Notes under the pieces: generated by a model
Databases searched by the model: none
What the model was told of the DNA's origin: nothing
The model's input: the letters and a program-made list of their open reading frames with translations, nothing else
Program-made: the position numbers and the translations under genes
In this document: positions 24,706-33,467 of the stretch, in pieces
Layout of the letters: every line of letters begins with the position of its first letter
Numbering within the stretch: the first letter of the stretch is position 1
From: Alphaproteobacteria bacterium
Lineage (GTDB): Bacteria > Pseudomonadota > Alphaproteobacteria > Rhizobiales > JAJFHC01
Direction of reading: 5' to 3'
NCBI GenBank assembly: GCA_021775805.1
Contig: JAJFHD010000090.1
Span: 1 to 64,000, forward strand
Length of the DNA: 64,000 bases

Positions 24706-26010
24706 ATGTCGGACGGGTACGATGCGATCGTCATCGGGGCGGGGGTGATCGGCGCGGCCGCCACGCTGGCACTCTCCCGCAAAGGCCGCAACGTTCTGTG
24801 TGTCGATAAGTTGCCTGCGTCGGGCTACGGCTCCACATCGGGGTCCTGTGCGATCATCCGCCCCTATTATTCAACCGTGGACGGATCAGCTGTCGCATAC
24901 GAATCCCATTACTACTGGAAGCAGTGGTCGGAGTTTCTTGGCGCCGAAGACGAGCGCGGTCATGCCAGATATGTCAATTGCGGCTGCATGGTCCTGAAGA
25001 CCGAGGGCAACGACTATTTGAGCAAGGCCGGTGACATCATGGAGGAAATCGGCTGTCCCTACGAACACCTTGACGCCGCCCAGGTCCTTGAGCGCATGCC
25101 GATCGTCCAGCTTGACAGTTTTGCCCCGGCAAGACGGGCCGATGACCCGGCGTTCGGCAAGCCCAACGGAGGCCGGATCGAAGGCGCCATGTTCTTTCCA
25201 AGCGGTGGCTACATCACCGACCCCCAACTTTCCACACACAATCTGCAACGGGCGGCCGAAGCAATCGGTGCCCGGTTCCGGTTCAATGTCGCGGTCAAAG
25301 AGATCAATACCCAGGACATGCACGTGACGGGTGTGACGTTGTCCGGCGGAGAGGCCGTCGAGGCGCCGGTCGTCGTTAACGTCGCCGGGCCACACTCCTA
25401 CATCATCAACGAGATGGCTGGCGTTACCCACGGCATGAACATCACGACCCGAGCCCTGCGCCACGAGGTGGCCCACGTACCGTCACCGTCCGGATTCGAT
25501 TTCGAGAAGGACGGGTGCGTCATGTCTGACAACGACACGACCGCCTACATCCGGCCCGAGCACGGCAATCACATCCTGGTCGGCTCGGAAGATCCTGAGT
25601 GCGACGAACGCGAATGGGTCGATCCGGACAATTTCAATCGTGACTTTACCGAACAGGCGAGGGTGCTCGCCATGCGGGCCGGCCAGCGTATCCCGGACCT
25701 GCCAATCCCCAACCAGATGAAAGGTGTCGTCGAACTGTATGACGTTAGCGACGACTGGATTCCGATCTATGACAAGTCGGATCTGGGTGGCTTCTACATG
25801 GCAGTGGGGACCAGCGGCAACCAGTTCAAGAATGCGCCGATCGCAGGTGAGATGATGGCGGAACTGGTCGAAGCCTGTGAAGACGGCCGCGATCACGATA
25901 AGGATCCTATCGCGTTTCATCTGAAACATATCGACAGGACCGTCGATCTCGGATTCTACTCGCGCCGCCGCGAGATCAATCCGGAATCGAGTTTCTCGGT
26001 CTTGGGTTAG
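24706..26010 (+). CDS. FAD-dependent oxidoreductase, DAO family (sarcosine oxidase beta-like)
   Basis: This 434-residue flavoprotein belongs to the D-amino acid oxidase superfamily. The FAD-binding Rossmann motif IGAGVIGAAATLALS is at residues 9-23, and a second nucleotide-contact segment GGFYMAVGTSGNQFKNAP lies near the C-terminus. Relatives include sarcosine oxidase beta and dimethylglycine oxidases, which oxidise N-methyl groups or secondary amines. The cytoplasmic location is inferred from the lack of a signal. ATG 24706 follows GGGAGGA with five bases. The next gene begins 42 bases later, so the two are likely co-transcribed and act on linked amine substrates. Confidence 0.9.
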   Translation: MSDGYDAIVIGAGVIGAAATLALSRKGRNVLCVDKLPASGYGSTSGSCAIIRPYYSTVDGSAVAYESHYYWKQWSEFLGAEDERGHARYVNCGCMVLKTEGNDYLSKAGDIMEEIGCPYEHLDAAQVLERMPIVQLDSFAPARRADDPAFGKPNGGRIEGAMFFPSGGYITDPQLSTHNLQRAAEAIGARFRFNVAVKEINTQDMHVTGVTLSGGEAVEAPVVVNVAGPHSYIINEMAGVTHGMNITTRALRHEVAHVPSPSGFDFEKDGCVMSDNDTTAYIRPEHGNHILVGSEDPECDEREWVDPDNFNRDFTEQARVLAMRAGQRIPDLPIPNQMKGVVELYDVSDDWIPIYDKSDLGGFYMAVGTSGNQFKNAPIAGEMMAELVEACEDGRDHDKDPIAFHLKHIDRTVDLGFYSRRREINPESSFSVLG

Positions 26011-26052
26011 TCAGCAATTGTTCGCTCATTCGAAATATCGGAGTTCCAGGCA

Positions 26053-28473
26053 ATGAAGTCTCATGTACGCGTGGCCGTGATCGGCGGCGGTGTGGTTGGT
26101 TGTTCCGTGCTTTACCACCTGACCAAGCTGGGTTGGAAGGATGTGGTCCTGATCGAGCGCTCTGAGCTCACCTCCGGATCGACATGGCACGCCGCCGGCG
26201 GGTTTCATACCCTCAATGCCGACACCAACATGGCGGCCCTGCAAGGGTACACGATCCAGCTCTACCGTGAGCTTGAAGAAATATCTGGTCAGTCCTGCGG
26301 TCTTCATCATGTGGGCGGGGTTACCCTGGCGACGACGCCGGAGCGCATGGATTATCTGAAGGCTGAACGGGCCAAGCACCGTTACATGGGCCTTAACACC
26401 GAAATCGTCGGGCCTGAGGAAATCGCCGAGTTGTCGCCGATCACCAACACCGATGGTGTTATCGGGGCCCTTTATGACCCGTTGGACGGCCATCTCGATC
26501 CGTCGGGTACAACCCACGCCTACGCCCGCGCTGCCCGCCAGCAGGGAGCGGAGATCTATCTGCGAAACCCGGTCCACGACCTCAAGCCCAGGGCCGATGG
26601 CGGCTGGGACGTGGTGACGAAGGACGGCACGATCACCGCCGAACATGTGGTCAACGCTGCTGGTTTGTGGGCCCGCGAAGTCGGTGCCATGGCCGGCGTG
26701 TTTCTGCCGCTGCATCCCATGGAACATCAGTATCTCGTCACCGGTGACATTCCTGAAGTCTATGAGCGCGAGACCGAATTGCCCCACGTCATGGACCCCA
26801 CCGGCGAGAGCTACCTGCGTCAGGAAGGGCGCGGGCTCGTCATTGGAATTTACGAACAGGCGTGTGAACCCTGGGCGGTCGACGGTACGTCCTGGGACTT
26901 CGGGCATGAGTTGCTGCCGGACAAGCTTGACCGGATCGCAGAGCCTCTGGAATACGCCTACAAACGCTATCCCGTACTGGAAAAGGCCGGCATCAAACAG
27001 GTGACGAACGGCCCCTTTACGTTTGCCCCCGATGGCAATCCGCTGGTGGGGCCGGTCCAGGGATTGCGGAACTTCTGGTCGGCCTGTGCCGTGATGGCTG
27101 GTTTCAGCCAGGGCGGTGGCGTCGGCCTGACGCTCGCCGAGTGGATGATCGAAGGTGAACCGTCGCGCGATGTCTTCGCCATGGATGTGGCGCGCTTCGG
27201 CGACTTTTGCACCCGCGCCTACACCCGCATCAAGGTGACGGAAAACTATCAGCGCCGTTTTGCCGTGTCCTATCCCAACGAAGAACTGCCCGCCGGCCGG
27301 CCGCTTGACACGACACCGGCCTATTCGCTGTGGCAGAAACACAACCCCGTATTCGGGCAAGGGTACGGTCTCGAGCACGTGAACTACTTCGCGCCGCAAG
27401 GAGAAACCGCGTTCGAGACACCGACGTTCCGCCGGTCGAATGCCTTCGACACCGTTGCCGCAGAGTGCCGGGCGGTGCGCACGGCGGTCGGCATCAACGA
27501 GATCCACAACTTTGGCAAGTACATCGTGTCAGGACCGGGTGCGGAAGCCTGGCTCGACCGGATCATGGCCGGCCGCATGCCCGCCGTCGGGCGCATGTCG
27601 CTGATGCCGATGCTCAGCCCCAAGGGGCGCATCATCGGGGACTTCACGTTGTCCAGGATATCGGAAGAAACCTATCAGGTGACAGCGTCCTATGGCGCCC
27701 AGGCCTATCACATGCGCTGGTTCGAGATGCAGCTGCCCCGCGATGGAAGCGTCGTCTTGGAGAATGTGTCGCTTGACCGGATCGGATTCCAGATCGCCGG
27801 GCCAAAATCAAGAGAACTGCTTTCAAGGGTGACCCGCAGCGATGTGTCCAATGCATCCTTTCCGTTCATGAGTGCACGGGCGATGGAGGTTGGCCTGAGC
27901 GATGCATACGTCCAGAGGGTCACCTACACCGGCGATCTGGGGTTTGAGATCTATGTGCCGGTGCGCCAGCAGCAGGCCTTGTATGAGACCCTGATGGCGG
28001 CAGGCATGGACCTGGGTCTCAGGCCGTTTGGCATGCGTGCCATGATGAGCTTGCGGCTCGAAAAGTCCTTTGGGTCGTGGCTGAGGGAATTCAAGCCGGA
28101 TTACATGCCGGCGGAAACCGGCCTCGACCGGTTTGTGTCCTACAACAAACCGGTCGATTTCATCGGTAAGGCAGCCGCATTGAAGGAAAAAGCAGAGGGG
28201 CCGGCCCGGCGGTTGTGCACATTTGTCGTCGATGCCGGCGATGCCGATGTCTGGGGGGATGAACCGATCTGGATCGGTGAAAACGTGGTCGGATTCGTGA
28301 CCTCCGGCGGATATGCCCATTATTCGGAAAGGTCTGTCGCCATCGGTTTCCTGCCGGTGTCCCTGGTAGAAGAGGGCGTCAGCGTCCAGATTGAGATCCT
28401 CGGTGACCTGCGGGATGCCAGAATGATTGCCGAGCCTTTGTTCGACCCGAAGGCCGAGCGCATGCGCGGTTGA
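26053..28473 (+). CDS. dimethylglycine/sarcosine dehydrogenase-like protein with folate-binding GcvT domain
   Basis: This 806-residue protein has two parts. Residues 1 to about 385 are a DAO-type FAD domain, with GGGVVGCSVLYHL at the N-terminus and SGSTWHAAGG near residue 40, where the His is the covalent FAD site in dimethylglycine dehydrogenase. Residues about 430-806 are an aminomethyltransferase (GcvT) fold that captures the released one-carbon unit on tetrahydrofolate. Known relatives demethylate dimethylglycine or sarcosine, feeding 5,10-methylene-tetrahydrofolate. It is the second gene of the amine pair starting at 24.7 kb. The exact N-methyl substrate cannot be decided from the sequence. 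Confidence 0.93.
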   Translation: MKSHVRVAVIGGGVVGCSVLYHLTKLGWKDVVLIERSELTSGSTWHAAGGFHTLNADTNMAALQGYTIQLYRELEEISGQSCGLHHVGGVTLATTPERMDYLKAERAKHRYMGLNTEIVGPEEIAELSPITNTDGVIGALYDPLDGHLDPSGTTHAYARAARQQGAEIYLRNPVHDLKPRADGGWDVVTKDGTITAEHVVNAAGLWAREVGAMAGVFLPLHPMEHQYLVTGDIPEVYERETELPHVMDPTGESYLRQEGRGLVIGIYEQACEPWAVDGTSWDFGHELLPDKLDRIAEPLEYAYKRYPVLEKAGIKQVTNGPFTFAPDGNPLVGPVQGLRNFWSACAVMAGFSQGGGVGLTLAEWMIEGEPSRDVFAMDVARFGDFCTRAYTRIKVTENYQRRFAVSYPNEELPAGRPLDTTPAYSLWQKHNPVFGQGYGLEHVNYFAPQGETAFETPTFRRSNAFDTVAAECRAVRTAVGINEIHNFGKYIVSGPGAEAWLDRIMAGRMPAVGRMSLMPMLSPKGRIIGDFTLSRISEETYQVTASYGAQAYHMRWFEMQLPRDGSVVLENVSLDRIGFQIAGPKSRELLSRVTRSDVSNASFPFMSARAMEVGLSDAYVQRVTYTGDLGFEIYVPVRQQQALYETLMAAGMDLGLRPFGMRAMMSLRLEKSFGSWLREFKPDYMPAETGLDRFVSYNKPVDFIGKAAALKEKAEGPARRLCTFVVDAGDADVWGDEPIWIGENVVGFVTSGGYAHYSERSVAIGFLPVSLVEEGVSVQIEILGDLRDARMIAEPLFDPKAERMRG

Positions 28474-28744
28474 GCCGGCAGGTAACCTTATTGTTAGAAT
28501 TGTGTGTAAATGTCCGATTTCCTGATTGATAGTCTGGGGACTTGATCTTACTCAGGGGTGGTTACGGGGGTATCCGAACTTTTTTCAATCCTGGAGCTGA
28601 GTCGGCCTTGAAACAAGGCAGGCGGTCTCCAATATGAACGCGAGATGAACGGTCCGTTAGGACTAAATTAACCTCGTTTTTGACAAAAGACGGACACACT
28701 TTTTTGCCAATTAGGGCATAGAACAAAAAGCTACGGGGACGGCA
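28474..28744. other. intergenic region after the demethylase gene
   Basis: This stretch precedes a candidate small ORF; the whole gap between the demethylase and lysR genes is 435 bases. It is AT-richer than its surroundings. No strong hairpin or known regulatory RNA was recognised. It probably holds the terminator of the amine unit and a promoter for the small ORF. Confidence 0.4.
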
Positions 28745-28900
28745 GTGAAATTCAGAGTATTTACATTTCTTATGTTGGCTGTGACAGCAGCATGGGGATG
28801 GACAGTTGTGACCGGTGATCCAGGTAAGTTGAATGCGGCGGACTCCGACGCATCTCACGACGGTTACTACATTTCTGAATTCCGTCAGTCGAACGGCTGA
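28745..28900 (+). CDS. possible small secreted peptide (51 residues)
   Basis: A GTG at 28745 opens a 51-residue frame, preceded by GGGGA five bases upstream. The product begins VKFRVFTFLMLAVTAAWGW, which has the basic start and hydrophobic core of a signal peptide or anchor. A short polar tail follows, ending in SEFRQSNG. It ends eight bases before the convergent lysR stop. I recognise no family. The ribosome-binding site and signal-like start are what support it; it could also be a chance frame. Confidence 0.4.
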   Translation: MKFRVFTFLMLAVTAAWGWTVVTGDPGKLNAADSDASHDGYYISEFRQSNG

Positions 28901-28908
28901 CGCTCGCT

Positions 28909-29808
28909 TTACCCGATTTCACCCGATTTGGGTGTTTCCTGAATCTGTTCCAGCAACCACCCGTGAAAGGCTTTCACCGGGTGGTTTTCCGTATATCCCT
29001 TAGGCCGCACGAAATAGAGTCCCCACTCCGGTAGATCGATATCGAAGGGACGGACAAGGTCGCCGGACTTCAAGGCGTCTGCTGCCAGAATATTGTCGCC
29101 GAGGGCAAAACCCATGCACTGCTCAGCAGCTTCCAGGGCCAGACTCGATTCCTGGAACTTTGGACCCTTGTCGGCGAGGGAAACGTCCAGACCGGCTTCT
29201 TGAAGCCACTCCTTCCACCATTCCCGCGACTCTTCGTGAATCAACGGGAAGTGCTTCAGATCTTCGACCGATTCGATCGGATGATCTTCCAGAAGTTCGG
29301 GACTGCAGACCGGAAAACTGACGAGCTCCGCCAAACATTCGCTGGCCACGTTATCCCATTCCCCAGCCCCGCATCGGATGGCCAGATCCGCTCTGTGCTT
29401 GCGAAAGTCGATCAACTCGACGGTTGGTTCGATGTTCAGTTCAATGTCGGGATGTTTCTCCTGAAAATCCCACAATCTTGGGACAAGCCACCGCGACGCC
29501 AAAGAAGGCTCCACCGACACGGTAAGCTCATGAGCCGCGGTTTGCCTGATTTCATCGGTAATTGAGGCCATCCGGTCGAACAAGGGCGTCAAGGTACGTT
29601 GATATTGCTCGCCCGCCTGCGTCAGGGTCACACCCCGTCCGGGACGGTGGAACAGTTTTACGTTCAGCCATGTCTCGAGTTCGCGAACCTGGCGGCTGAT
29701 GGCGGCGTGAGTCACAAACAACTCTTCTGCCGCCTTCGAGAAGCTGACGTGCCTGGCGGCAGCTTCGAAGGCACGCATGGCATTGAGAGAGGGGAGACGA
29801 CGACTCAT
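28909..29808 (-). CDS. LysR-type transcriptional regulator (GcvA-like)
   Basis: This is a 299-residue LysR-family regulator. The N-terminal winged helix-turn-helix covers residues about 7-65 (LNAMRAFEAAARHVSFSKAA, then THAAISRQVRELE). A substrate-binding effector domain covers about 90-290. The PSLNAMRAFEAAARH opening is typical of the GcvA branch. It is divergent from a micro-ORF and the EamA-racemase-Rieske-RidA operon, with a TTACA-N5-TGTAA dyad between them. The likely role is activation of that operon in response to its substrate and control of its own gene. It is convergent with the small secreted ORF. Confidence 0.92.
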   Translation of the reverse strand: MSRRLPSLNAMRAFEAAARHVSFSKAAEELFVTHAAISRQVRELETWLNVKLFHRPGRGVTLTQAGEQYQRTLTPLFDRMASITDEIRQTAAHELTVSVEPSLASRWLVPRLWDFQEKHPDIELNIEPTVELIDFRKHRADLAIRCGAGEWDNVASECLAELVSFPVCSPELLEDHPIESVEDLKHFPLIHEESREWWKEWLQEAGLDVSLADKGPKFQESSLALEAAEQCMGFALGDNILAADALKSGDLVRPFDIDLPEWGLYFVRPKGYTENHPVKAFHGWLLEQIQETPKSGEIG

Positions 29809-29834
29809 TTGGCACTCATATATGTAAGGAAAAG

Positions 29835-29849
29835 TTACACAAACTGTAA
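29835..29849. promoter_or_regulatory. candidate LysR operator
   Basis: TTACACAAACTGTAA is a perfect dyad with arms TTACA and TGTAA around five bases. It contains the T-N11-A core (T29836 to A29848) known for LysR-type regulators. It lies 27 bases upstream of the lysR start and 77 bases upstream of the divergent micro-ORF, where such a site is expected. Confidence 0.5.
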
Positions 29850-29925
29850 GATATCACTGTTTGTATATCAATGATCCCGGTGCCATTTTCAACAGCAGAC
29901 AAACCCCGACACAAAGAGAATAACA

Positions 29926-30024
29926 ATGAATCAGATTATCAAAGCCTACATGCAAGCCTTTGGCGTTGCGCTGTTTTTGCCGGATTGGATTGACCCCGCG
30001 AAGCCGGTGAAGAAAGATCGATAA
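29926..30024 (+). CDS. possible micro-protein of 32 residues upstream of the transporter
   Basis: ATG 29926 opens a 33-codon frame with AAGAGA seven bases upstream. The product starts MNQIIKAYMQAFGVALFLPD, is amphipathic and ends in a basic tail KPVKKDR. It is divergent from lysR and is followed by a perfect hairpin. It could be a leader peptide or small regulatory protein of the downstream operon. No family is recognised; the position and ribosome-binding site are the only support. Confidence 0.4.
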   Translation: MNQIIKAYMQAFGVALFLPDWIDPAKPVKKDR

Positions 30025-30031
30025 CGACAAC

Positions 30032-30065
30032 GACGGCACGTGTCAGGAGACCGGCGCGTGCCGTC
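30032..30065 (+). terminator. hairpin after the micro-ORF
   Basis: Perfect nine-base arms GACGGCACG (30032-30040) and CGTGCCGTC (30057-30065) enclose a 16-base loop, starting seven bases after the micro-ORF stop. There is no T-run, so it may be an attenuator-like stem or a weak terminator ahead of the transporter operon. Confidence 0.45.
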
Positions 30066-30173
30066 ATGGGAAATTCCCATCCAATTCGCAGACCGCATGC
30101 ATTAAATGATGCCCGATTGTCCTCATGATGCGCTACAAAGCATGGAAGTGAAAAACGCCGTTTGGGGATATGG

Positions 30174-31154
30174 ATGCGCGGTTGGGTTGCCTATCTGGCA
30201 TGTTTCATTGGGGTCTGCGGCCATGCCTCAAGTGAATTTGTAGCAAAAGTCGCCGACACGCCGGGACCGGAATTCAGCGTCTGGCGTTTTATGCTTGGCG
30301 GGTTCGGTCTGTTTATTGCCACGCAACTTTGGCCGGGCGCGCGCGACCTCGTAACACCGCTGCGCCTTGACGGTTTGCGCATTGTTCTGCTGTCCTGTCT
30401 GGGGATGGCGACAGGACAATTGGTTTTTCACTGGGCCCTGGACTATGCCAGCATCGTCCAGGTGGCAACCATGGTGACGTCGATGCCCATATTTGTCGTT
30501 CTTGTGGACAGGGCAATCAACGGCACACCGATGACCGCCCCGAAAGTTGTCAGCGGCCTCGGTGCCTTTATCGGCGTCACATTACTTCTGACCGATGGTT
30601 ACGTCGAGGAGCTTCAATTGGGCGGCAATGCTCTGATCGGCACCTTTATGGCGTTGATCTGCGCCCTTATTGGCGGATTTTACATCGTTCTGGCGAAACC
30701 GATGATCCAGAAATACGGACCGGTTCGCATGACCGCCTACACATTCATTCTCGGGTTCTTTTTCCTCTACGCCGTGGTCGGTGCATTCTGGGGTGTCTGG
30801 GTCAATCCGCTATCCCTGGTCGACAAGGAACCGCAGCAGATCGCAGGGATCTTGACCATCGGCTTCTGGAACACCACCATCGCCATGATCCTCTGGCTTG
30901 GCGGTATGGCCGCAGCCCCCGATATGACGCGCGCAAATTACCTGTTCTTCCTGAAACCGGTGATCGCTGCCTTGCTGGCGGTTCTGATACTGGGCGACGT
31001 CCTCTCGGCCATGCAGATGCTTGCCATCTTCGCGATCTGTTTTTGCGTCGGACTTGAGTATGTTTGGACACAATCGAGCAAGGCCCGGGCAGGACCGCAT
31101 GGGGGTGAATTGGGCGAAACCGAGACAAAGGGAACAATAGTCCGCCAAATTTAA
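30174..31154 (+). CDS. EamA/DMT-family transporter
   Basis: This 326-residue inner-membrane protein has about ten predicted helices in two EamA repeats, for example WVAYLACFIGVCGHASSEF and the repeat near residues 160-300 (LIGTFMALICALIGGFYIVL). The family exports metabolites and amino acids or imports small solutes. ATG 30174 follows GGGG eight bases upstream; a TTG at 30162 is also in frame. It is the first gene of a likely operon with the racemase, Rieske oxygenase and RidA (16-base gap to the next gene), so its cargo is probably the substrate or product of those enzymes. Confidence 0.88.
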   Translation: MRGWVAYLACFIGVCGHASSEFVAKVADTPGPEFSVWRFMLGGFGLFIATQLWPGARDLVTPLRLDGLRIVLLSCLGMATGQLVFHWALDYASIVQVATMVTSMPIFVVLVDRAINGTPMTAPKVVSGLGAFIGVTLLLTDGYVEELQLGGNALIGTFMALICALIGGFYIVLAKPMIQKYGPVRMTAYTFILGFFFLYAVVGAFWGVWVNPLSLVDKEPQQIAGILTIGFWNTTIAMILWLGGMAAAPDMTRANYLFFLKPVIAALLAVLILGDVLSAMQMLAIFAICFCVGLEYVWTQSSKARAGPHGGELGETETKGTIVRQI

Positions 31155-31170
31155 AACGGAGTTTGAGACC

Positions 31171-32277
31171 ATGACAAGTCCAATGGCTGACACGGGAAAT
31201 GCAGCAGCGCCGACAATCAGGAAGGTTACCGCGCGCGCCGTAAACGCAACTCTGACCCGCCCGGTCAAGACCGCCGTCGGTACCATTCCCAGTGCACCGC
31301 TGGTGCTTGTTGATGTTGCCACGGACGAGGGCGTAACCGGGTCGGCTTACATTTTTGGCTACAAGCCGGTGATGCTCGGCGCCCTGACAAGGCTTCTGGC
31401 CGACCTGGAGGACGTCCTGGTTGGAATGCCCGCAGCGCCCGTCCAGTGTGCCCACGATCTGGAACACTATTTCCGTCTGGTCGGACGACAGGGCATTGTC
31501 GGCATGGCACTGTCAGGCATCGACATGGCGCTTTGGGATGCTCTGGGCAAAACCCAGGGCAGGCCGGTGGTTGAATTGTTGGGCGGAACCGCCAGACCGG
31601 TCCCGGCCTATGACAGCTATGGCGTGGTCGACCCGGTTGCAGACCGCAAGGATCTGGAACGCTCGCTGGAACAGGGTTTTCGGGCGATCAAGATCAAGAT
31701 TGGCGACGGTGACATTGCCCGTGACGTGGAAATGGTCTCCGGCGTGCGCGACATCATCGGTCCCGATATCGCCCTGATGATCGACTACAACCAGTCGCGA
31801 ACCGCCCAGGAGACCCTTCATCGGCTTGAACGCCTGGTGGAATTCGATCTGCATTGGGTCGAGGAACCGGTCTTCGCCGAGGATTTTGCCGGTCACGCCC
31901 GCATTCGCGAAGCATCGCCCGTGCCGGTTCAGACCGGCGAGAACTGGTGGTTTGCCAGCGACATGAGCAAAGCCATCGACGCCGATGCTTGCGATTACGC
32001 CATGCCCGATCTTATGAAGATCGGCGGCGTGACCGGTTGGCTGAAGGCCATGGGACTGGGGGAGGCGGCCTCGATGCCGATCTCAAGTCATCTGTTTGTT
32101 GAGGCCAGCGCTCATGTGTTGCCTGTCACGCCCGGCGCCCACTGGCTGGAGTTCCTGGATATCGCCGGCGCCGTCCTCGCCCATCCCAACACTATCGAAA
32201 ACGGTTGCCTGACAGCACGTGGACCGGGGCTTGGCATCGTCTGGGACGACGCGGCGGTCGCGCGTTTGGCGGTTTGA
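31171..32277 (+). CDS. mandelate racemase-like enolase-superfamily enzyme
   Basis: This 368-residue protein closely follows mandelate racemase as I recall it, not just the wider enolase superfamily. The catalytic Lys pair is K174/K176 (IKIKIG). The metal ligands are D205 (MIDYNQ), the Glu in WVEEP (231-232) and E257 (TGENW). The partner dyad is D280 (MPDLMKIGG) with H307 (SSHLF), plus E311. Mandelate racemase interconverts 2-hydroxy acid enantiomers by proton abstraction. Position 40-60 (PLVLVDVATDEG) also matches. Related racemases and dehydratases share this site, so the substrate remains open. The gene lies seven bases before the Rieske start. Confidence 0.88.
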   Translation: MTSPMADTGNAAAPTIRKVTARAVNATLTRPVKTAVGTIPSAPLVLVDVATDEGVTGSAYIFGYKPVMLGALTRLLADLEDVLVGMPAAPVQCAHDLEHYFRLVGRQGIVGMALSGIDMALWDALGKTQGRPVVELLGGTARPVPAYDSYGVVDPVADRKDLERSLEQGFRAIKIKIGDGDIARDVEMVSGVRDIIGPDIALMIDYNQSRTAQETLHRLERLVEFDLHWVEEPVFAEDFAGHARIREASPVPVQTGENWWFASDMSKAIDADACDYAMPDLMKIGGVTGWLKAMGLGEAASMPISSHLFVEASAHVLPVTPGAHWLEFLDIAGAVLAHPNTIENGCLTARGPGLGIVWDDAAVARLAV

Positions 32278-32284
32278 GCCCGCC

Positions 32285-33406
32285 ATGACTCTCGATGCTA
32301 CTCAACTCGATAATGCCCGCGACCCCCTCGACCGTTCACGCGCCATGCCTGCGGGCTTTTACACCACGCCGGAGATCTTTGCCCTTGAGCGTGAACATGT
32401 GTTTCTGAAAAACTGGTTCTTTGTCGGGCGCGAAGAGGGCATTGCGGATCCAGGCGATTTTCGCACAATTGACACGGTTGGTGGCCCGGTGTTGCTCATC
32501 CGCGGTGACGACGGGATCTTGCGGGCGTTCGCCAACTATTGTCGGCACCGGGGTTCAATCCTCCTGGAAGGCGAGGGCAATTGCCGGCGTATCGTGTGCC
32601 CCTATCATGCGTGGAGCTATCACACTGACGGGTCCCTGCTCGGTTGCCCGGATATGGCGGATGCGGAAGGTTTTGACCGTGTGGAAAACGGCCTGGTACC
32701 GGTGAGAATGGAGCAGTGGGCAGGGTTTGTGTTTCTCAACTTCAACCGCGATGCCCCCACTCTGATGGAACATCTGGGTGATTTTCCCGAACGTATGGCG
32801 TCTCACAAGCCAGACACCATGCGCCACTGCTGGACCGTAACTCTTGATGCCCGATGCAACTGGAAACTGATCCTCGAAAATGCGATGGAGACCTATCACA
32901 CCGGGATCGTGCACCGTGATTCGGTCGGCGCGCAGACGTCGAGGTCACTCGAAACCGAGGGGCAATGGCGTTGCCTGCAGGTTTTGAGCACGCGCAGTAT
33001 TGCTACACTCCCTGACGCCACGCCGTCCTTCCCGCCGATCGATGGGCTGGACGCCGACGCCCGGATGGGGACATATTTCACGGTCGTACATCCAACCTGC
33101 CAGTTCGCCCTATCTCAGGACGCCCTGTGGTGGCTGAACGTTCTGCCGCTCGCGCATGATCGCACAATGTTGGAAATCGGCGGATGTTTCCCGGAGTCGG
33201 CCATGAGCGACCCGGACTTTGACACCAAGGCCCAGCCTTATTATCAGCGCTGGGAACGGGTCGGCCGCGAGGACGTCGATATTCTCGAACGCCAGCAAAA
33301 GGCGCTTGCCTCTGTACTCTACAAACCAGGCCCTCTGTCCTGGCGCGACGACCACGTACGCGCCATGGGACTGTGGGTGCTCGACAGACTGCCGCTTGCG
33401 ACCTGA
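32285..33406 (+). CDS. Rieske oxygenase alpha subunit in the racemase operon
   Basis: This 373-residue Rieske oxygenase has [2Fe-2S] ligands C86, H88, C105 and H108 (CRHR and CPYHAW). The catalytic iron site is in NWKLILENAMETYHTGIVH, with bridging E202 and ligands H205 and H210. It hydroxylates or demethylates an organic substrate using electrons from a reductase that is not encoded here. ATG 32285 begins seven bases after the racemase stop and is preceded by a GAG-rich segment. Overall layout is that of choline monooxygenase-like enzymes rather than ring-hydroxylating hexamers. The racemase and RidA neighbours suggest a nitrogen-containing or hydroxy-acid substrate. Confidence 0.9.
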   Translation: MTLDATQLDNARDPLDRSRAMPAGFYTTPEIFALEREHVFLKNWFFVGREEGIADPGDFRTIDTVGGPVLLIRGDDGILRAFANYCRHRGSILLEGEGNCRRIVCPYHAWSYHTDGSLLGCPDMADAEGFDRVENGLVPVRMEQWAGFVFLNFNRDAPTLMEHLGDFPERMASHKPDTMRHCWTVTLDARCNWKLILENAMETYHTGIVHRDSVGAQTSRSLETEGQWRCLQVLSTRSIATLPDATPSFPPIDGLDADARMGTYFTVVHPTCQFALSQDALWWLNVLPLAHDRTMLEIGGCFPESAMSDPDFDTKAQPYYQRWERVGREDVDILERQQKALASVLYKPGPLSWRDDHVRAMGLWVLDRLPLAT

Positions 33407-33467
33407 CGGTCCAACATCGGCTCCGGGATACCCGAGTGAACATGCAGGAACGCACGCGGAGGCAATC

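Noticed and set aside
26026..27507. A 493-codon open frame on the minus strand
   Set aside because: It lies fully opposite the dimethylglycine dehydrogenase-like gene and has no recognisable protein family; it is an antisense shadow caused by GC-rich codon bias.
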